Below, one piece after another: positions 29,688-38,518 of a stretch of 64,000 nt of DNA (positions are counted from its first letter, which is position 1; every line of letters starts with the position of its first letter). Source of the DNA: JAVBPE01 sp031549865 (lineage in GTDB: Bacteria > Bacillota_I > Bacilli_A > Acholeplasmatales > Anaeroplasmataceae); assembly GCA_031549865.1 (NCBI GenBank), contig JAVBPE010000002.1, positions 186,001-250,000 on the forward strand, in the 5' to 3' direction. The translations under genes and the position numbers were made by a program. The notes beneath the pieces were generated by a model. The model worked only from the letters and a program-made list of their open reading frames with translations, was not told where the DNA came from and did no database searches.

Positions 29688-30636
29688 TATAGTAATATTT
29701 GGTGGAGGAAGTGGAATTTCATCAATTCTTTTAGGTTTAAAAAAATATCCTATTAATCTTTATGCAGTTGTAAGTGTTGCTGATGACGGTGGATCAAGTG
29801 GTATAATTAGTGAATGCTATAATACACCACCTTTTGGCGATATTAGAAAAGTTTTAGTTAGTTTGGCAAAAGAAGATAATCAATTATCACAAATTATGAA
29901 TTATAGATTTAATGGCGAAAACACACCGTTTTTTAGCCATACTACTGGAAATATTTTATTACTCTCATATTATAAACAGTATAATAATTCGTTAAAAAAA
30001 GCCATTGATGTTATGTCCAAAGAATTAGAAATAAAGGGCAAAGTCTTGCCTGTTTCAAATGAAAGAGTAATTTTAAAAGCTAAATTTATAGATGGTAATT
30101 TTATTTTTGGAGAAACAAATATTTCATCTTATGGTGAAAAAATAGATTTAATAACTCCAATTTACAATAGCGTTAATGAGGAAGTATTAAAAGCAATAAG
30201 AGTTGCTGATTTAATTATTTATTCATCAGGAAGTCTTTATACTTCATTAATTGCAAGTTTAAATTATACAGAGATTTTAGAAGAAATAAATAAAAGTAAT
30301 GCTTTAAAAATATATGTGGCTAATATTATGAGTGAACCGGGAGAAACCGATAATTATATGTTATCGGATCATATTAATGAGCTTATAAAGTATGTTGGCT
30401 TAAGAAATCTTGATTTAGTTTTAGCTAATAATAATTATAATGTTTATCCAAAAGTTTTAAAAAAATATAAAAGCAAAAATCAAAGATTAGTAAAAATAGA
30501 TTTCAATAATTGCAATAAAATAAATGTAATAATTCAAAATGCAAATTTGATTTGCATTGAAAATAATTATATTAGACATGATCATAATAAAGTAGCACTA
30601 TATATTTTTCAACATCTACTAGAAATGGAAGTGTAG
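29674..30636 (+). CDS. yvcK: YvcK/CofD-like factor (gluconeogenesis / cell-shape protein)
   Basis: 320 residues. The start NIVIFGGGSGISSILLGLKKY and VSVADDGGSSG identify the YvcK branch of the CofD-like family, along with GDIRKVLVSLA, FSHTTGNILLLSYY, and GSLYTSLIASL. YvcK binds UDP-sugars and is needed for growth on gluconeogenic substrates and for peptidoglycan/PBP1 placement. The start is GTG at 29674, inside the RapZ-C gene. whiA begins 2 nt after the stop. Confidence 0.92.
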   Translation: MKKPNIVIFGGGSGISSILLGLKKYPINLYAVVSVADDGGSSGIISECYNTPPFGDIRKVLVSLAKEDNQLSQIMNYRFNGENTPFFSHTTGNILLLSYYKQYNNSLKKAIDVMSKELEIKGKVLPVSNERVILKAKFIDGNFIFGETNISSYGEKIDLITPIYNSVNEEVLKAIRVADLIIYSSGSLYTSLIASLNYTEILEEINKSNALKIYVANIMSEPGETDNYMLSDHINELIKYVGLRNLDLVLANNNYNVYPKVLKKYKSKNQRLVKIDFNNCNKINVIIQNANLICIENNYIRHDHNKVALYIFQHLLEMEV

Positions 30637-30638
30637 GT

Positions 30639-31589
30639 ATGTCTTACTCAATAAATGTAAAAGAGGATATTTGTAAAGAAATTAATATCGATAATAACCT
30701 TGAATCTATTAAAGCAGAATTAGAGGCTTTTTTACGTTTATGTTCAGAAATAGGCAAAAATAATACCGGTATTTATATTGAGTTTTCTACAATGAACCCT
30801 CAAGTAAATCGACGCTTCATAAAAAATATAAAAAAAGTTTTTAATTGTGAATTAGAATTGTTTATTAAAGAACAAAAAAAGTTGAATCATGATCAAATTT
30901 ATTTTGTGAAAATAATAACTAAAGTTAACGAAATAATAACAACTTTTGATTTATTCTCAAAAAAAAGCAGCACTAAAGAATCATATTTAAAGAATGATGA
31001 TTATCTTCGCTCATACCTTAGAGCTGCCTTTTTGGCCAAAGGGAGTGTAAGTGACCCGGTAAGTGGAAATTATCATTTAGAAATAGCTTTAAATAATACA
31101 GAAGAAATTTTATATATTCAAAGATTAATGCACAAATTAGAATTTGATGCTAGATTAGTAAAAAGAAGAAATACGGTTGTTTTATATATGAAAAAATCTG
31201 ATTCAATTATTGATTTTTTAAGAGTTATTGGCTCAACTAAAACAGTGTTTGATTATGAAAATGCAATTATTAGAAGAAACCTTGTTAGTAATGTTAATAA
31301 AGGGATTGCCTGTGAAATTGCTAATCAAAGTAAAACATTAAATTCTGCAATGGAACAAATGAAATATATTAAATATTTGGAAATGAATTATCCACTTGAA
31401 AAATTAGATCCTAAATTATTAATGATTATGAAGGTAAGAAAAGAAAATATTGACGCTTCATTAAATGAAATAATAAAAATATTAAGTGATATATACAATG
31501 AAAAAATTACTAAGTCTGGGGTTAATCATCGTTTTAGAAAAATTAAGGAAATAGCCTTAGAGCATAAGGAAAATAAGAAGGTAGAATAA
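30639..31589 (+). CDS. whiA: DNA-binding protein WhiA
   Basis: 316 residues. The N-terminus SYSINVKEDICKEI and the LAGLIDADG-like domain with YLRAAFLAKGSVSDPVSGNYHLEI are WhiA hallmarks. The C-terminus carries the helix-turn-helix KILSDIYNEKITKSGVNHRFRKIKEI. WhiA affects sporulation in actinomycetes and division/chromosome segregation in Bacillus. It directly follows yvcK and its stop shares a base with the acpS start. Confidence 0.94.
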   Translation: MSYSINVKEDICKEINIDNNLESIKAELEAFLRLCSEIGKNNTGIYIEFSTMNPQVNRRFIKNIKKVFNCELELFIKEQKKLNHDQIYFVKIITKVNEIITTFDLFSKKSSTKESYLKNDDYLRSYLRAAFLAKGSVSDPVSGNYHLEIALNNTEEILYIQRLMHKLEFDARLVKRRNTVVLYMKKSDSIIDFLRVIGSTKTVFDYENAIIRRNLVSNVNKGIACEIANQSKTLNSAMEQMKYIKYLEMNYPLEKLDPKLLMIMKVRKENIDASLNEIIKILSDIYNEKITKSGVNHRFRKIKEIALEHKENKKVE

Positions 31590-31918
31590 TGCTTGGAATT
31601 GATTTAGTTGAACATAAAGATTTCGTAAATATTAAAATAGAAGTAATTGAAAGAATATTAAGCGACTTAGAGCTTAATAGATATAATAGTATAACAAATG
31701 AGAAAAGAAAACTTGAATATATATGTTCCCGTTTTGCCTCTAAAGAGGCTATCTTTAAGGCCTATAAGAGCGGAGATAAAACCTTGAATTATAAGGACAT
31801 TTCAATTTTAAATAAAGAAAATGGTTCACCTTATATTGTTCTAAAAGGTGAACCATTAACATTAGAAATATCTATATCACATACGGATAATTATTCAGTA
31901 GCGATTGTTAGTTTGTAA
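31589..31918 (+). CDS. acpS: Holo-[acyl-carrier-protein] synthase
   Basis: 109 residues, slightly short for AcpS. Metal-binding residues are in LGIDLVE and RFASKEAIFKAYKSG, with NGSPYI and SISHTDNYSVAIVSL completing the family pattern. It transfers 4'-phosphopantetheine from CoA to apo-ACP. It starts on the whiA stop and ends convergently, overlapping the 3' end of the DUF378 gene by 11 bp. Confidence 0.9.
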   Translation: MLGIDLVEHKDFVNIKIEVIERILSDLELNRYNSITNEKRKLEYICSRFASKEAIFKAYKSGDKTLNYKDISILNKENGSPYIVLKGEPLTLEISISHTDNYSVAIVSL

Positions 31919-32117
31919 TTTTTCTATCGTTTCTTAAAAATAATAATGCGATATTAGCAAGTCCGCAGATTCCTATTAAGATATAAATAGTTCTTGTTAG
32001 GAATGAACCGTCTTGGAATAGCCAAGTAACGAGATTAAAACCGAATATACCAATTAATGCCCAGTTTAATGCACCTATTATGGTAAAAACTAGGGCTATT
32101 TTTTGTATTACACTCAT
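31908..32117 (-). CDS. DUF378 family small membrane protein
   Basis: 69 residues: IQKIALVFTIIGALNWALIGIFGFNLVTWLF, then RTIYILIGICGLANIALLF. This two-helix pattern with the GALNWAL motif is the DUF378 (YuzA-like) family; the function is unknown. The ATG at 32117 has a strong AAGGAGG upstream. It is monocistronic, and its 3' end overlaps acpS tail to tail. Confidence 0.88.
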   Translation of the reverse strand: MSVIQKIALVFTIIGALNWALIGIFGFNLVTWLFQDGSFLTRTIYILIGICGLANIALLFLRNDRKITN

Positions 32118-32220
32118 TTATTAATACCTCCTTAGAAATATCTTTTGCAAATATTTCAAAATTATTCATAACTCTTATTATTGAAACATATTATTAATTG
32201 ACATTAATGGGAGTGATTTA

Positions 32221-33204
32221 ATGAAAAAAATATTATGTAGTATATTGATGCTTTCATTTTTCTTATTTGTTTCGTGTAATAATAAAATTGACATTACCAA
32301 TGCACAAGAGAGATTATTATCATACGTTTCAAATCTAGATGAATATGAAGCAAGTTGTACAATGGAATTAAAAAGAAATAATAATACCGCAGTATTTAAT
32401 GTAGATGTAAGCTATTTAAAACCAGATTATTTTAAGGTATGCTTCAAATCTCAAAACAATCAAAATGAGCAAATAATAATTAAGAATGATAGTGGAGTAT
32501 ATGTATTAACACCAACCCTTAATAAACAATTTCAATTTGATAGTGATTGGCCTTTAAATAGTTCACACGCTTATTTAATAAATTCAATAGCTAAGGATAT
32601 TACAAACGATCCAGATGCTACTATTATTGAAGAAGATGACGAGGTCTTTGTAATAACAGCAAACATTAGTCACAAAACTAATCAAAATTTAGATCACATG
32701 AAATTTTATTTTGATGCTGAAACATTGAAACCAATAAAGACTGTTTATTTTGATAATAAAGATCAAATAGCTATTAAAGTAACTTTTAGTGGATTCAACA
32801 CTGAACCAGGATTAACAAAAGACAGTTTTGATGTTAATAAAGTTATGGATCAAGAAACAGCTGCAATTGGAGAAGGCGTAACACAAGCAGTAAGCGGAAC
32901 TTTGGCAGTGGCATTAGAAATATCAGGAACAAATCTAAATAGTCAAATTATAAAGAGTGATTATACTATTCTTTGTTATACTGGTGATAAACCATATACT
33001 ATTATTAGTCAAACAGTTGAACCAGCCAAAGCATTAACACCTGTAAGAATTTATTCAAGTTTTGAACTAATTGATAAGGGGATATGTGCTATAAGTGCAA
33101 ATTCATTAACTTTCTATTATCAAAATCAAGAAATTGTAATTATTTCTAATTCACTTACAAGCCAAGAGCTTATTGAAATTGCAAATGCAATAACTTATTC
33201 TTAA
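32221..33204 (+). CDS. LolA-fold lipoprotein (YdcC/GerS-like)
   Basis: 327 residues. A lipoprotein signal peptide is clear: KKILCSILMLSFFLFVSC, cysteine at residue 19. The body has the LolA-like start (ERLLSYVSNLDEYEASCTMELKRNN) and a repeated pattern of strands, as in YdcC and GerS, which bind lipids or act in envelope or germination processes. The acceptor Cys would be modified by Lgt encoded 4 kb upstream. The ATG has GGGAGTG 8 nt upstream. No terminator follows; instead the region up to 33312 holds an internal promoter and one arm of a long inverted repeat. Confidence 0.75.
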   Translation: MKKILCSILMLSFFLFVSCNNKIDITNAQERLLSYVSNLDEYEASCTMELKRNNNTAVFNVDVSYLKPDYFKVCFKSQNNQNEQIIIKNDSGVYVLTPTLNKQFQFDSDWPLNSSHAYLINSIAKDITNDPDATIIEEDDEVFVITANISHKTNQNLDHMKFYFDAETLKPIKTVYFDNKDQIAIKVTFSGFNTEPGLTKDSFDVNKVMDQETAAIGEGVTQAVSGTLAVALEISGTNLNSQIIKSDYTILCYTGDKPYTIISQTVEPAKALTPVRIYSSFELIDKGICAISANSLTFYYQNQEIVIISNSLTSQELIEIANAITYS

Positions 33205-33211
33205 GTAGTAT

Positions 33212-33313
33212 AAAGTCGTAGTTTAGTATATATTTTAAAATAAAATGTGTTGATAATTATTTGTTTTTCATATATAATAAATAATACATATGCATAAGGA
33301 GGACTACGACTTT
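33212..33313 (+). repeat. Long-range inverted repeat covering the start of the next gene
   Basis: AAAGTCGTAGT (33212-33222) is the exact reverse complement of ACTACGACTTT (33303-33313). G-U pairs extend it at both ends (33223-33224 with 33301-33302, and 33211 with 33314). The right arm covers the spacer and the TTG start codon of the 33312 gene and touches its AAGGAGG ribosome site. The promoter at 33250-33278 lies between the arms. Confidence 0.6.
33250..33278 (+). promoter_or_regulatory. Strong sigma-A-type promoter
   Basis: TTGATA (33250-33255), a 17-bp spacer and TATAAT (33273-33278), about 30 nt before the TTG start at 33312. Transcripts from it would lack the left arm of the inverted repeat. 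Confidence 0.75.
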
Positions 33314-33932
33314 GGCAAGAGCAGTCAAGAAAGTAAAAACAAACAAAAAGCTTGGTAAAAAGTTTTATATTATATTATTTAGCATTATAGGTGTGTTAGC
33401 TATAGCTGGTATTATAACAGGTGTAGTATTAGCATTAAAAGATGATAATGAAGAATTATATGATTATTTCCAAGATTATAAAGATATCAAAATTAACTAT
33501 GATGAAGTTAGTGATATTGTAACAAAAGGTGAAGTTGAACACATTTTTATCTTTATGTATGATGGATCTACATTTAATGCAAAAACATCTGAAGATGATG
33601 ATGATTATTCTTTAGAAGATGAAGCATTAGTTAATAATGTTATAGTTATGTATAATAAAGTTAAAGAAATAAACGCAAAGCAAAGTTCTGATATTGTTTC
33701 ATTCTATATTATAAATACAAATCTTTCTGGAAATAGTGCAGCTTTAAACGATACAACATATTTAGGTGGATTTGCCTCTACTCCCGCTTTAGCTTATATT
33801 GCTGGTGAATCTTTTAGTGAAAAAGCTAAGGATCAAGAGATAGTAGTGACAGGATACTCAAGTGCAAAGTTAAATGGCTCAATATTTAAAGAAGCAATAA
33901 AATATATTAGTAGAATTGATTTATTAGTGTAA
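33312..33932 (+). CDS. Single-pass membrane protein of unknown function
   Basis: 206 residues. A basic N-terminus (ARAVKKVKTNKKLGKK) and one TM (FYIILFSIIGVLAIAGIITGVVLAL, about 20-45) precede an acidic extracellular domain (46-206). VEHIFIFMYDGSTFNA and LGGFASTPALAYIAG loosely recall thioredoxin-fold accessory proteins, but no CxxC is present, so I do not assign it. The start is TTG, with AAGGAGG 9 nt upstream. It follows a strong promoter and is closed by its own terminator. Confidence 0.7.
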   Translation: MARAVKKVKTNKKLGKKFYIILFSIIGVLAIAGIITGVVLALKDDNEELYDYFQDYKDIKINYDEVSDIVTKGEVEHIFIFMYDGSTFNAKTSEDDDDYSLEDEALVNNVIVMYNKVKEINAKQSSDIVSFYIINTNLSGNSAALNDTTYLGGFASTPALAYIAGESFSEKAKDQEIVVTGYSSAKLNGSIFKEAIKYISRIDLLV

Positions 33933-33937
33933 TAAAA

Positions 33938-33971
33938 TTAGGCGCTTTCATTAGCGCCTTATTATTTTTTA
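33938..33971 (+). terminator. Terminator after the 206-residue membrane protein gene
   Basis: AGGCGCT / AGCGCCT with a TTCATT loop, followed by TATTATTTTTT. It is the GC-richest stem in this area. Confidence 0.85.
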
Positions 33972-33981
33972 GGAGAAGAAA

Positions 33982-36162
33982 ATGGAATATTTAAATGATG
34001 ATTTATTAAATAGTATAGCTTTGGAATTGAATATTAAAATTGATCAAGTAAAGGTAGTTTTAGAATTTTTAAAAGACGATTGTACAGTACCTTTCATTTC
34101 TAGATATCGAAAAGAACAAACTGGAGCTTTAGATGAAGTCCAAATTCGTTTTATTGAAGAAAAATATCAGTATGGAGTTCAATTACAAAAAAGAAAAACA
34201 GCAGTTTTAAGATTAATTGAAGAAAAAGGAATGTTAACAGAAGAATTAAAAGCTGAAATAAATGCCGCAACCAAATTAATTGAGGTTGAAGATCTTTATC
34301 TACCTTTTAAAGAAAAGAAGAAAACTAAAGCTACTGAAGCTATTAGAAAAGGACTTTCGCCTTTAGCAGATATTATGTTAATGTTTTTACAAAAGGGTGA
34401 TACTAATTTTATTGTAAGTCCATTTATAAAGGGAGAAGTTACTTCATATGAAGACGCTATAAATGGAGCAAAATATATTATTGCAGAAAAAATAAGTGAT
34501 AATGCTTCTTACCGTAAAGCGATAAGAAATAATTTATTCTTTGAAGGAACTTTAGTTACTAAAAAGAAAAAGAATGCTGTTGATGAACTTGAAGTTTATA
34601 AAAATTATTATGAATATAGTGAAACAGTAAAAACAATTAAGCCTCATCGTATTTTAGCTATTAATAGAGCGGAAGATGAAAACGTGATAAGCGTATCAAT
34701 AAATGCGAATGTTTTAAAAGATATTAATTATTTAAATAAATCTGTAATTAAAAAAGCAAATTCTATTTTTGAAAAAGAAATTAAAGAAGCGATTAATGAT
34801 TCTTATGATAGATTAATTTTTCCTTCAATAGAACGTGAAATACGTGCTCAATTATCTGAAAAAGGTGAAAATCAGGCAATTGAAGTTTTCTCAGTTAATT
34901 TAAAAAATTTATTATTACAAGCGCCACTTAAAGGTAAAGTAGTTTTAGGTGTCGACCCTGCTTTTAGAACAGGATGTAAATTAGCTGTAGTTTCTCAAAC
35001 TGGTAAAGTCTTAGAAATTGGTGTTATTTATCCAAATGAAAAAGCTAAAGGACAAGCTGTTGACCTTAAGAATATGGAAAAATCAATTAAAACAATATTA
35101 GATTTATATAAAAAATATAAATTTGAACTTATTGCTATAGGAAATGGAACTGCCTCAAGAGAAACTGAAAGTTTCATTGCCTCAGTAATTAATGATAATA
35201 AACTAGATGCTAAGTATGTAATAGTTAGTGAAGCAGGAGCATCTGTATATAGTGCCTCAGAATTAGCTCAAGAAGAATTCCCTACATTTGAAGTTCAAGA
35301 AAGAAGTGCGGTTTCTATTGCACGCAGACTTCAAGATCCATTGTCAGAATTAGTAAAAATAGATCCAAAATCAATCGGAGTTGGACAATACCAACATGAT
35401 GTTTCTCAAGCAAAACTTACATCTTCGCTTGATGCTGTAGTTGAAGATGCTGTTAATAAAGTTGGGGTAAATGTTAATACAGCTTCATTAAGTCTTTTAA
35501 CTTATGTTTCTGGTTTAAATAAAAATATTGCTAATAATATTGTTTTATATCGTGATGAGTTTGGACCATTTAATTCAAGAACTGAACTTAAAAAAGTTCC
35601 TAAATTAGGTGCTAAAACATTTGAACAAGCAGTTGGATTTTTAAGAATACCTGAGGGAAAAGAAAAATTAGATTCAACTTCAATTCACCCTGAAAGTTAT
35701 AAAATTGCTAAAAATATAATGGAATACTTAAATATTAAACAAGAAGAATTAGGAAATAATTCTATTAAAGAGAATATTGGTAAAGTATCAAAAACAGAAT
35801 TAAAGAATAAATTTGGCGTAGATGAGTATACTTTAAATGATATATTAGATGCCTTTATTGCCCCAACAAGAGATCCACGTGATGAATTTGCTCAACCGAA
35901 ATTAAGAAGTGATATCCTACATTTGGAAGATTTAAAAATAGGTGATGAACTTGAAGGCACAGTTAGAAATGTTATAGATTTTGGAGCATTTGTTGACTGC
36001 GGTGTTAAGTATGATGGATTAGTACATGTATCAAAAATATCAAATAAATTTATCAAACATCCATCTGAAGTTTTAAGCGTTGGTGATTTAGTAAAAGTTT
36101 ATGTTATTGGCATAGATTTAGTCAAAAATAAATTGTCTTTGTCGATGCTTAAGCAAATATAA
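33982..36162 (+). CDS. tex: Tex family RNA/DNA-binding transcription accessory protein
   Basis: 726 residues. An N-terminal helical region starts the protein (VPFISRYRKEQTGALDEVQIR, about 35-60). A YqgF/RNase H-like domain follows (VVLGVDPAFRTGCKLAVV, about 315-440). Helix-hairpin-helix motifs come next (TYVSGLNKNIANNIVLYRDEFG and FNSRTELKKVPKLGAKTFEQ), and a C-terminal S1 domain (GDELEGTVRNVIDFGAFVDCG) ends it. Tex binds nucleic acids and affects transcription and stress behaviour. The ATG has AGGAGAAGAAA upstream. It is full length for the family. Confidence 0.95.
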   Translation: MEYLNDDLLNSIALELNIKIDQVKVVLEFLKDDCTVPFISRYRKEQTGALDEVQIRFIEEKYQYGVQLQKRKTAVLRLIEEKGMLTEELKAEINAATKLIEVEDLYLPFKEKKKTKATEAIRKGLSPLADIMLMFLQKGDTNFIVSPFIKGEVTSYEDAINGAKYIIAEKISDNASYRKAIRNNLFFEGTLVTKKKKNAVDELEVYKNYYEYSETVKTIKPHRILAINRAEDENVISVSINANVLKDINYLNKSVIKKANSIFEKEIKEAINDSYDRLIFPSIEREIRAQLSEKGENQAIEVFSVNLKNLLLQAPLKGKVVLGVDPAFRTGCKLAVVSQTGKVLEIGVIYPNEKAKGQAVDLKNMEKSIKTILDLYKKYKFELIAIGNGTASRETESFIASVINDNKLDAKYVIVSEAGASVYSASELAQEEFPTFEVQERSAVSIARRLQDPLSELVKIDPKSIGVGQYQHDVSQAKLTSSLDAVVEDAVNKVGVNVNTASLSLLTYVSGLNKNIANNIVLYRDEFGPFNSRTELKKVPKLGAKTFEQAVGFLRIPEGKEKLDSTSIHPESYKIAKNIMEYLNIKQEELGNNSIKENIGKVSKTELKNKFGVDEYTLNDILDAFIAPTRDPRDEFAQPKLRSDILHLEDLKIGDELEGTVRNVIDFGAFVDCGVKYDGLVHVSKISNKFIKHPSEVLSVGDLVKVYVIGIDLVKNKLSLSMLKQI

Positions 36163-36168
36163 ATTTTG

Positions 36169-36196
36169 TTGTAATTAAAAATGGCTATGATATAAT
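36169..36196 (+). promoter_or_regulatory. Promoter for the Wzz-like gene
   Basis: TTGTAA (36169-36174), a 16-bp spacer and TATAAT (36191-36196) sit 31 nt before the ATG at 36227, which has GGAGG upstream. Confidence 0.6.
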
Positions 36197-36226
36197 TAAT
36201 TATATTAAGTTTTACTGGAGGTAAAC

Positions 36227-37507
36227 ATGATAGAAGAAAAAGAAACTGGCATTTCTATAATGGACATGCTTAAGCTAATATGGAAAAGAAAAATAATAGT
36301 TATTATAGCATCTATTATATTTATGGTTGTGGGCACTCTGGCAATAAAATTTGGCTATAATCCATCAAAAGAAATATATACTACAACTTTCGAATACTCA
36401 TTTCCAGGAATTGATGATTCAAAATTTTTAAACGTTTCTTCATTTGATTATCGTGAAATAATAAGCGAAATAAATTTAAATAATACAAAGAATTCAAATT
36501 CTGAATTTGCAAATATAAATGTAGAAAAAATGCTTGATGTAAATGATATTTCAATTGAACGAGTATATAATGAAAAACAAGAATTATTATCTAACACATT
36601 TAAGATAAATGTGAAACAAAAATATTTCAAAAGCACAAAAACTGCTAAAAAATTCTTAACGGCAATAATAGAAGAAACAAATCATAAATCTAATAATATA
36701 GTTAAAAATTATAAATATGATTATTATTTAAATTTAGCAAATAGTTCAGTTAATTATGAATCACAAATTGCTAATATAAATTATCAAATAAATATAATTA
36801 AAAACGGATATACTAGTTTAATTAATAAATATGGTGATTTATTCTTAGAAGAAGACGGCGATGGAATGTTAGTTTCGGATTATCAAAAAGCTTTTAATGA
36901 ATACATATTCTTAAATGATACTGCATTATTATCATTTGAATTAACTCAAAATGGTTATGTTAAAGATTATAGTGTTACTAAAGCAGAATTAATTTTAAAG
37001 AAACAATCTTTATTAAAAAAGATAGAAGATAATAATGCTGCTATTGAAAACCTACATGCTGAAATTGATACATTAAATTCTATGCAAAGTGGAACAACAT
37101 ATCAAAGTTTTGATACAATTTATAATAAAATTTTAGATTTAATTGTTAGTAATACGAATTCAAATACTGAAATTATTGAAATCGATAAAAAGCTTGCATC
37201 TGAATTCGTTGCTTCTCTCGAAAAAGAAGAATTTGCATTAAAAATTTCAAAAATGTTAACTAAGTTAGAAGAATTTACTAAAATTTATACTGATGTTACA
37301 AAAAATGTTTATTTATCTCAATCTAAAGTTACATTTGCCAAATCATCTGTGATAATTGGTGAAGGTGGATATAGTACAACTTTAGTCATCCCAATTACGT
37401 TAGTTGCAGGTGTTATATTATCTTCTGTAGTAGTTTTAATTTTTGAATTAGCAAACTATAAAAAAGAAGAAAATAATAATTTAGAAACTGAAAAGAAAAC
37501 TGAATAA
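36227..37507 (+). CDS. Wzz/chain-length-determinant-like membrane protein
   Basis: 426 residues with the two-TM topology of polysaccharide co-polymerases. TM1 is at about 23-42 (IIVIIASIIFMVVGTLAI) after the amphipathic MDMLKLIWKRK. A long extracellular region with coiled-coil stretches (170-350) follows, then TM2 at about 380-405 (LVIPITLVAGVILSSVVVLIF) and a short basic/acidic tail. The N-terminal LKLIWKRKIIVIIAS resembles Wzz/CapA starts. The periplasmic part is much diverged, and no glycosyltransferase, flippase or tyrosine kinase genes adjoin it, so its partner is unclear. Own promoter and terminator. Confidence 0.65.
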   Translation: MIEEKETGISIMDMLKLIWKRKIIVIIASIIFMVVGTLAIKFGYNPSKEIYTTTFEYSFPGIDDSKFLNVSSFDYREIISEINLNNTKNSNSEFANINVEKMLDVNDISIERVYNEKQELLSNTFKINVKQKYFKSTKTAKKFLTAIIEETNHKSNNIVKNYKYDYYLNLANSSVNYESQIANINYQINIIKNGYTSLINKYGDLFLEEDGDGMLVSDYQKAFNEYIFLNDTALLSFELTQNGYVKDYSVTKAELILKKQSLLKKIEDNNAAIENLHAEIDTLNSMQSGTTYQSFDTIYNKILDLIVSNTNSNTEIIEIDKKLASEFVASLEKEEFALKISKMLTKLEEFTKIYTDVTKNVYLSQSKVTFAKSSVIIGEGGYSTTLVIPITLVAGVILSSVVVLIFELANYKKEENNNLETEKKTE

Positions 37508-37511
37508 ATTC

Positions 37512-37546
37512 ATAAAATGGTGCTAAAAATATAAGCACCATTTTAT
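37512..37546 (+). terminator. Terminator after the Wzz-like gene
   Basis: AAAATGGTGCT / AGCACCATTTT, extended by A-T pairs to 13 bp, with a 9-nt loop and trailing T's. Confidence 0.85.
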
Positions 37547-37564
37547 TTATTTCTTAATTCGTGA

Positions 37565-37593
37565 TTGACATAGATAGTCATTTACGATATAAT
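37565..37593 (+). promoter_or_regulatory. Consensus promoter of tRNA-Ser
   Basis: TTGACA (37565-37570), a 17-bp spacer and TATAAT (37588-37593), an exact consensus sigma-A promoter 22 bp before the tRNA. Confidence 0.9.
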
Positions 37594-37615
37594 TAAAAAG
37601 CACTTGGTAAAAAAT

Positions 37616-37706
37616 GGAGTAGTACTCAAGAGGCTCAAGAGGCGCCCCTGCTAAGGGTGTAGATCGAGAAATCGGTGCGAGGGTTCGAATCCCTCCTGCT
37701 CCGCCA
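37616..37706 (+). tRNA. tRNA-Ser (GCU anticodon)
   Basis: The acceptor stem GGAGTAG / CTGCTCC (one G-U), a long variable arm typical of serine tRNAs, the T-arm GAGGGTTCGAATCCCTC, and the anticodon loop CTGCTAA (anticodon GCT, reading AGC/AGU). Discriminator G at 37703 and an encoded CCA at 37704-37706. It is transcribed alone from a consensus promoter and ends at its own terminator. Its 3' end is repeated at 40208-40219. Confidence 0.95.
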
Positions 37707-37717
37707 CTTATAGAATT

Positions 37718-37747
37718 AAACGTCTAATAAAATAGACGTTTTTTTAT
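37718..37747 (+). terminator. Terminator of the tRNA-Ser transcript
   Basis: AAACGTCTA / TAGACGTTT with an ATAAAA loop, followed by TTTT. Confidence 0.85.
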
Positions 37748-37770
37748 TATATTTGGGCTTAAGAACAAAT

Positions 37771-38445
37771 ATGAAAACCACACGCTATGCGTGTGAGAAA
37801 TGAACGCTTATAGCTATTAAAAAAAAATAAAAAAAACCTCATGATATAATGAAATAGGTCTGGCAACCGAAAACAAAATATCAAGGAGGTAATATCAATG
37901 GCAGCAAAACCAAATGATGATAATAGTTTATCACACACAAAGTGGAATTGCCAGTATCATATAGCATTCACACCAAAATATCGAAGAAAAGCTATATATG
38001 GAAAGTTAAGAAGTGATATAGGAAAATATCTGAGAAGATTATGTGAATATAAAGGAGTAGAAATAATAGAAGCACATGCAATTATAGATCATATACATAT
38101 GCTAGTAAAAATACCACCGAAGTTAGCAGTATCATCGTTCATGGGATACCTAAAGGGAAAGAGTAGTCTAATGGTATTTGATGAACATGTAAATCTAAAG
38201 TATAACTACGGAATTAGGCACTTCTGGTCAGAAGGCTACTACGTTTCGACCGTAGGTCTAAACAAAAAGACAGTACAAAATTACATAAAGAACCAAGAGC
38301 TAGAAGATCAACTATCAGATAAGAGAAGTCTGAAGGAATATAAGGACCCGTTTATGGGTAAGTAAGAGAGACAAAGGCAATTGGGCGATTAAAAAGACCC
38401 TCAAATGGAGGTCGCCAGTAACCCGTCTTGGAGACGTGGATTTTT
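37771..38445 (+). mobile_element. IS200-type element (tnpA only)
   Basis: The transposase gene is flanked by subterminal hairpins: left CACACGC-TAT-GCGTGTG (37779-37795) and right CGTCT-TGG-AGACG (38424-38436), as expected of IS200/IS605 ends read as single-stranded hairpins by the HUH transposase. A further imperfect hairpin with GACCCTC/GGAGGTC lies at 38395-38413. There are no terminal inverted repeats and no tnpB. The exact cleavage sites cannot be fixed without other copies; the limits given are approximate. Confidence 0.7.
37898..38365 (+). CDS. tnpA: IS200/IS605-family transposase TnpA
   Basis: 155 residues. The HUH single-strand nuclease fold is shown by KWNCQYHIAFTPKYRRKAIYG, the metal-binding HIH in IIDHIHMLVKIPP, FMGYLKGKSSLM, HFWSEGYYVSTVG and the catalytic tyrosine in VQNYIKNQ. 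It cuts and rejoins single-stranded DNA at hairpin ends. Strong AAGGAGG upstream of the ATG. Full length and apparently intact, so possibly active. Confidence 0.96.
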   Translation: MAAKPNDDNSLSHTKWNCQYHIAFTPKYRRKAIYGKLRSDIGKYLRRLCEYKGVEIIEAHAIIDHIHMLVKIPPKLAVSSFMGYLKGKSSLMVFDEHVNLKYNYGIRHFWSEGYYVSTVGLNKKTVQNYIKNQELEDQLSDKRSLKEYKDPFMGK

Positions 38446-38518
38446 ATTACTCAAAATATTTTAAAAAATGTTATAATATAATTACTTGATTGAAAGATAG
38501 AAGAAAGGATTTTTCATT

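Noticed and set aside
38395..38450. An omega/reRNA-type guide RNA at the right end of the IS200 element
   Set aside because: No tnpB/iscB gene is present, and the hairpins are explained as TnpA recognition ends.
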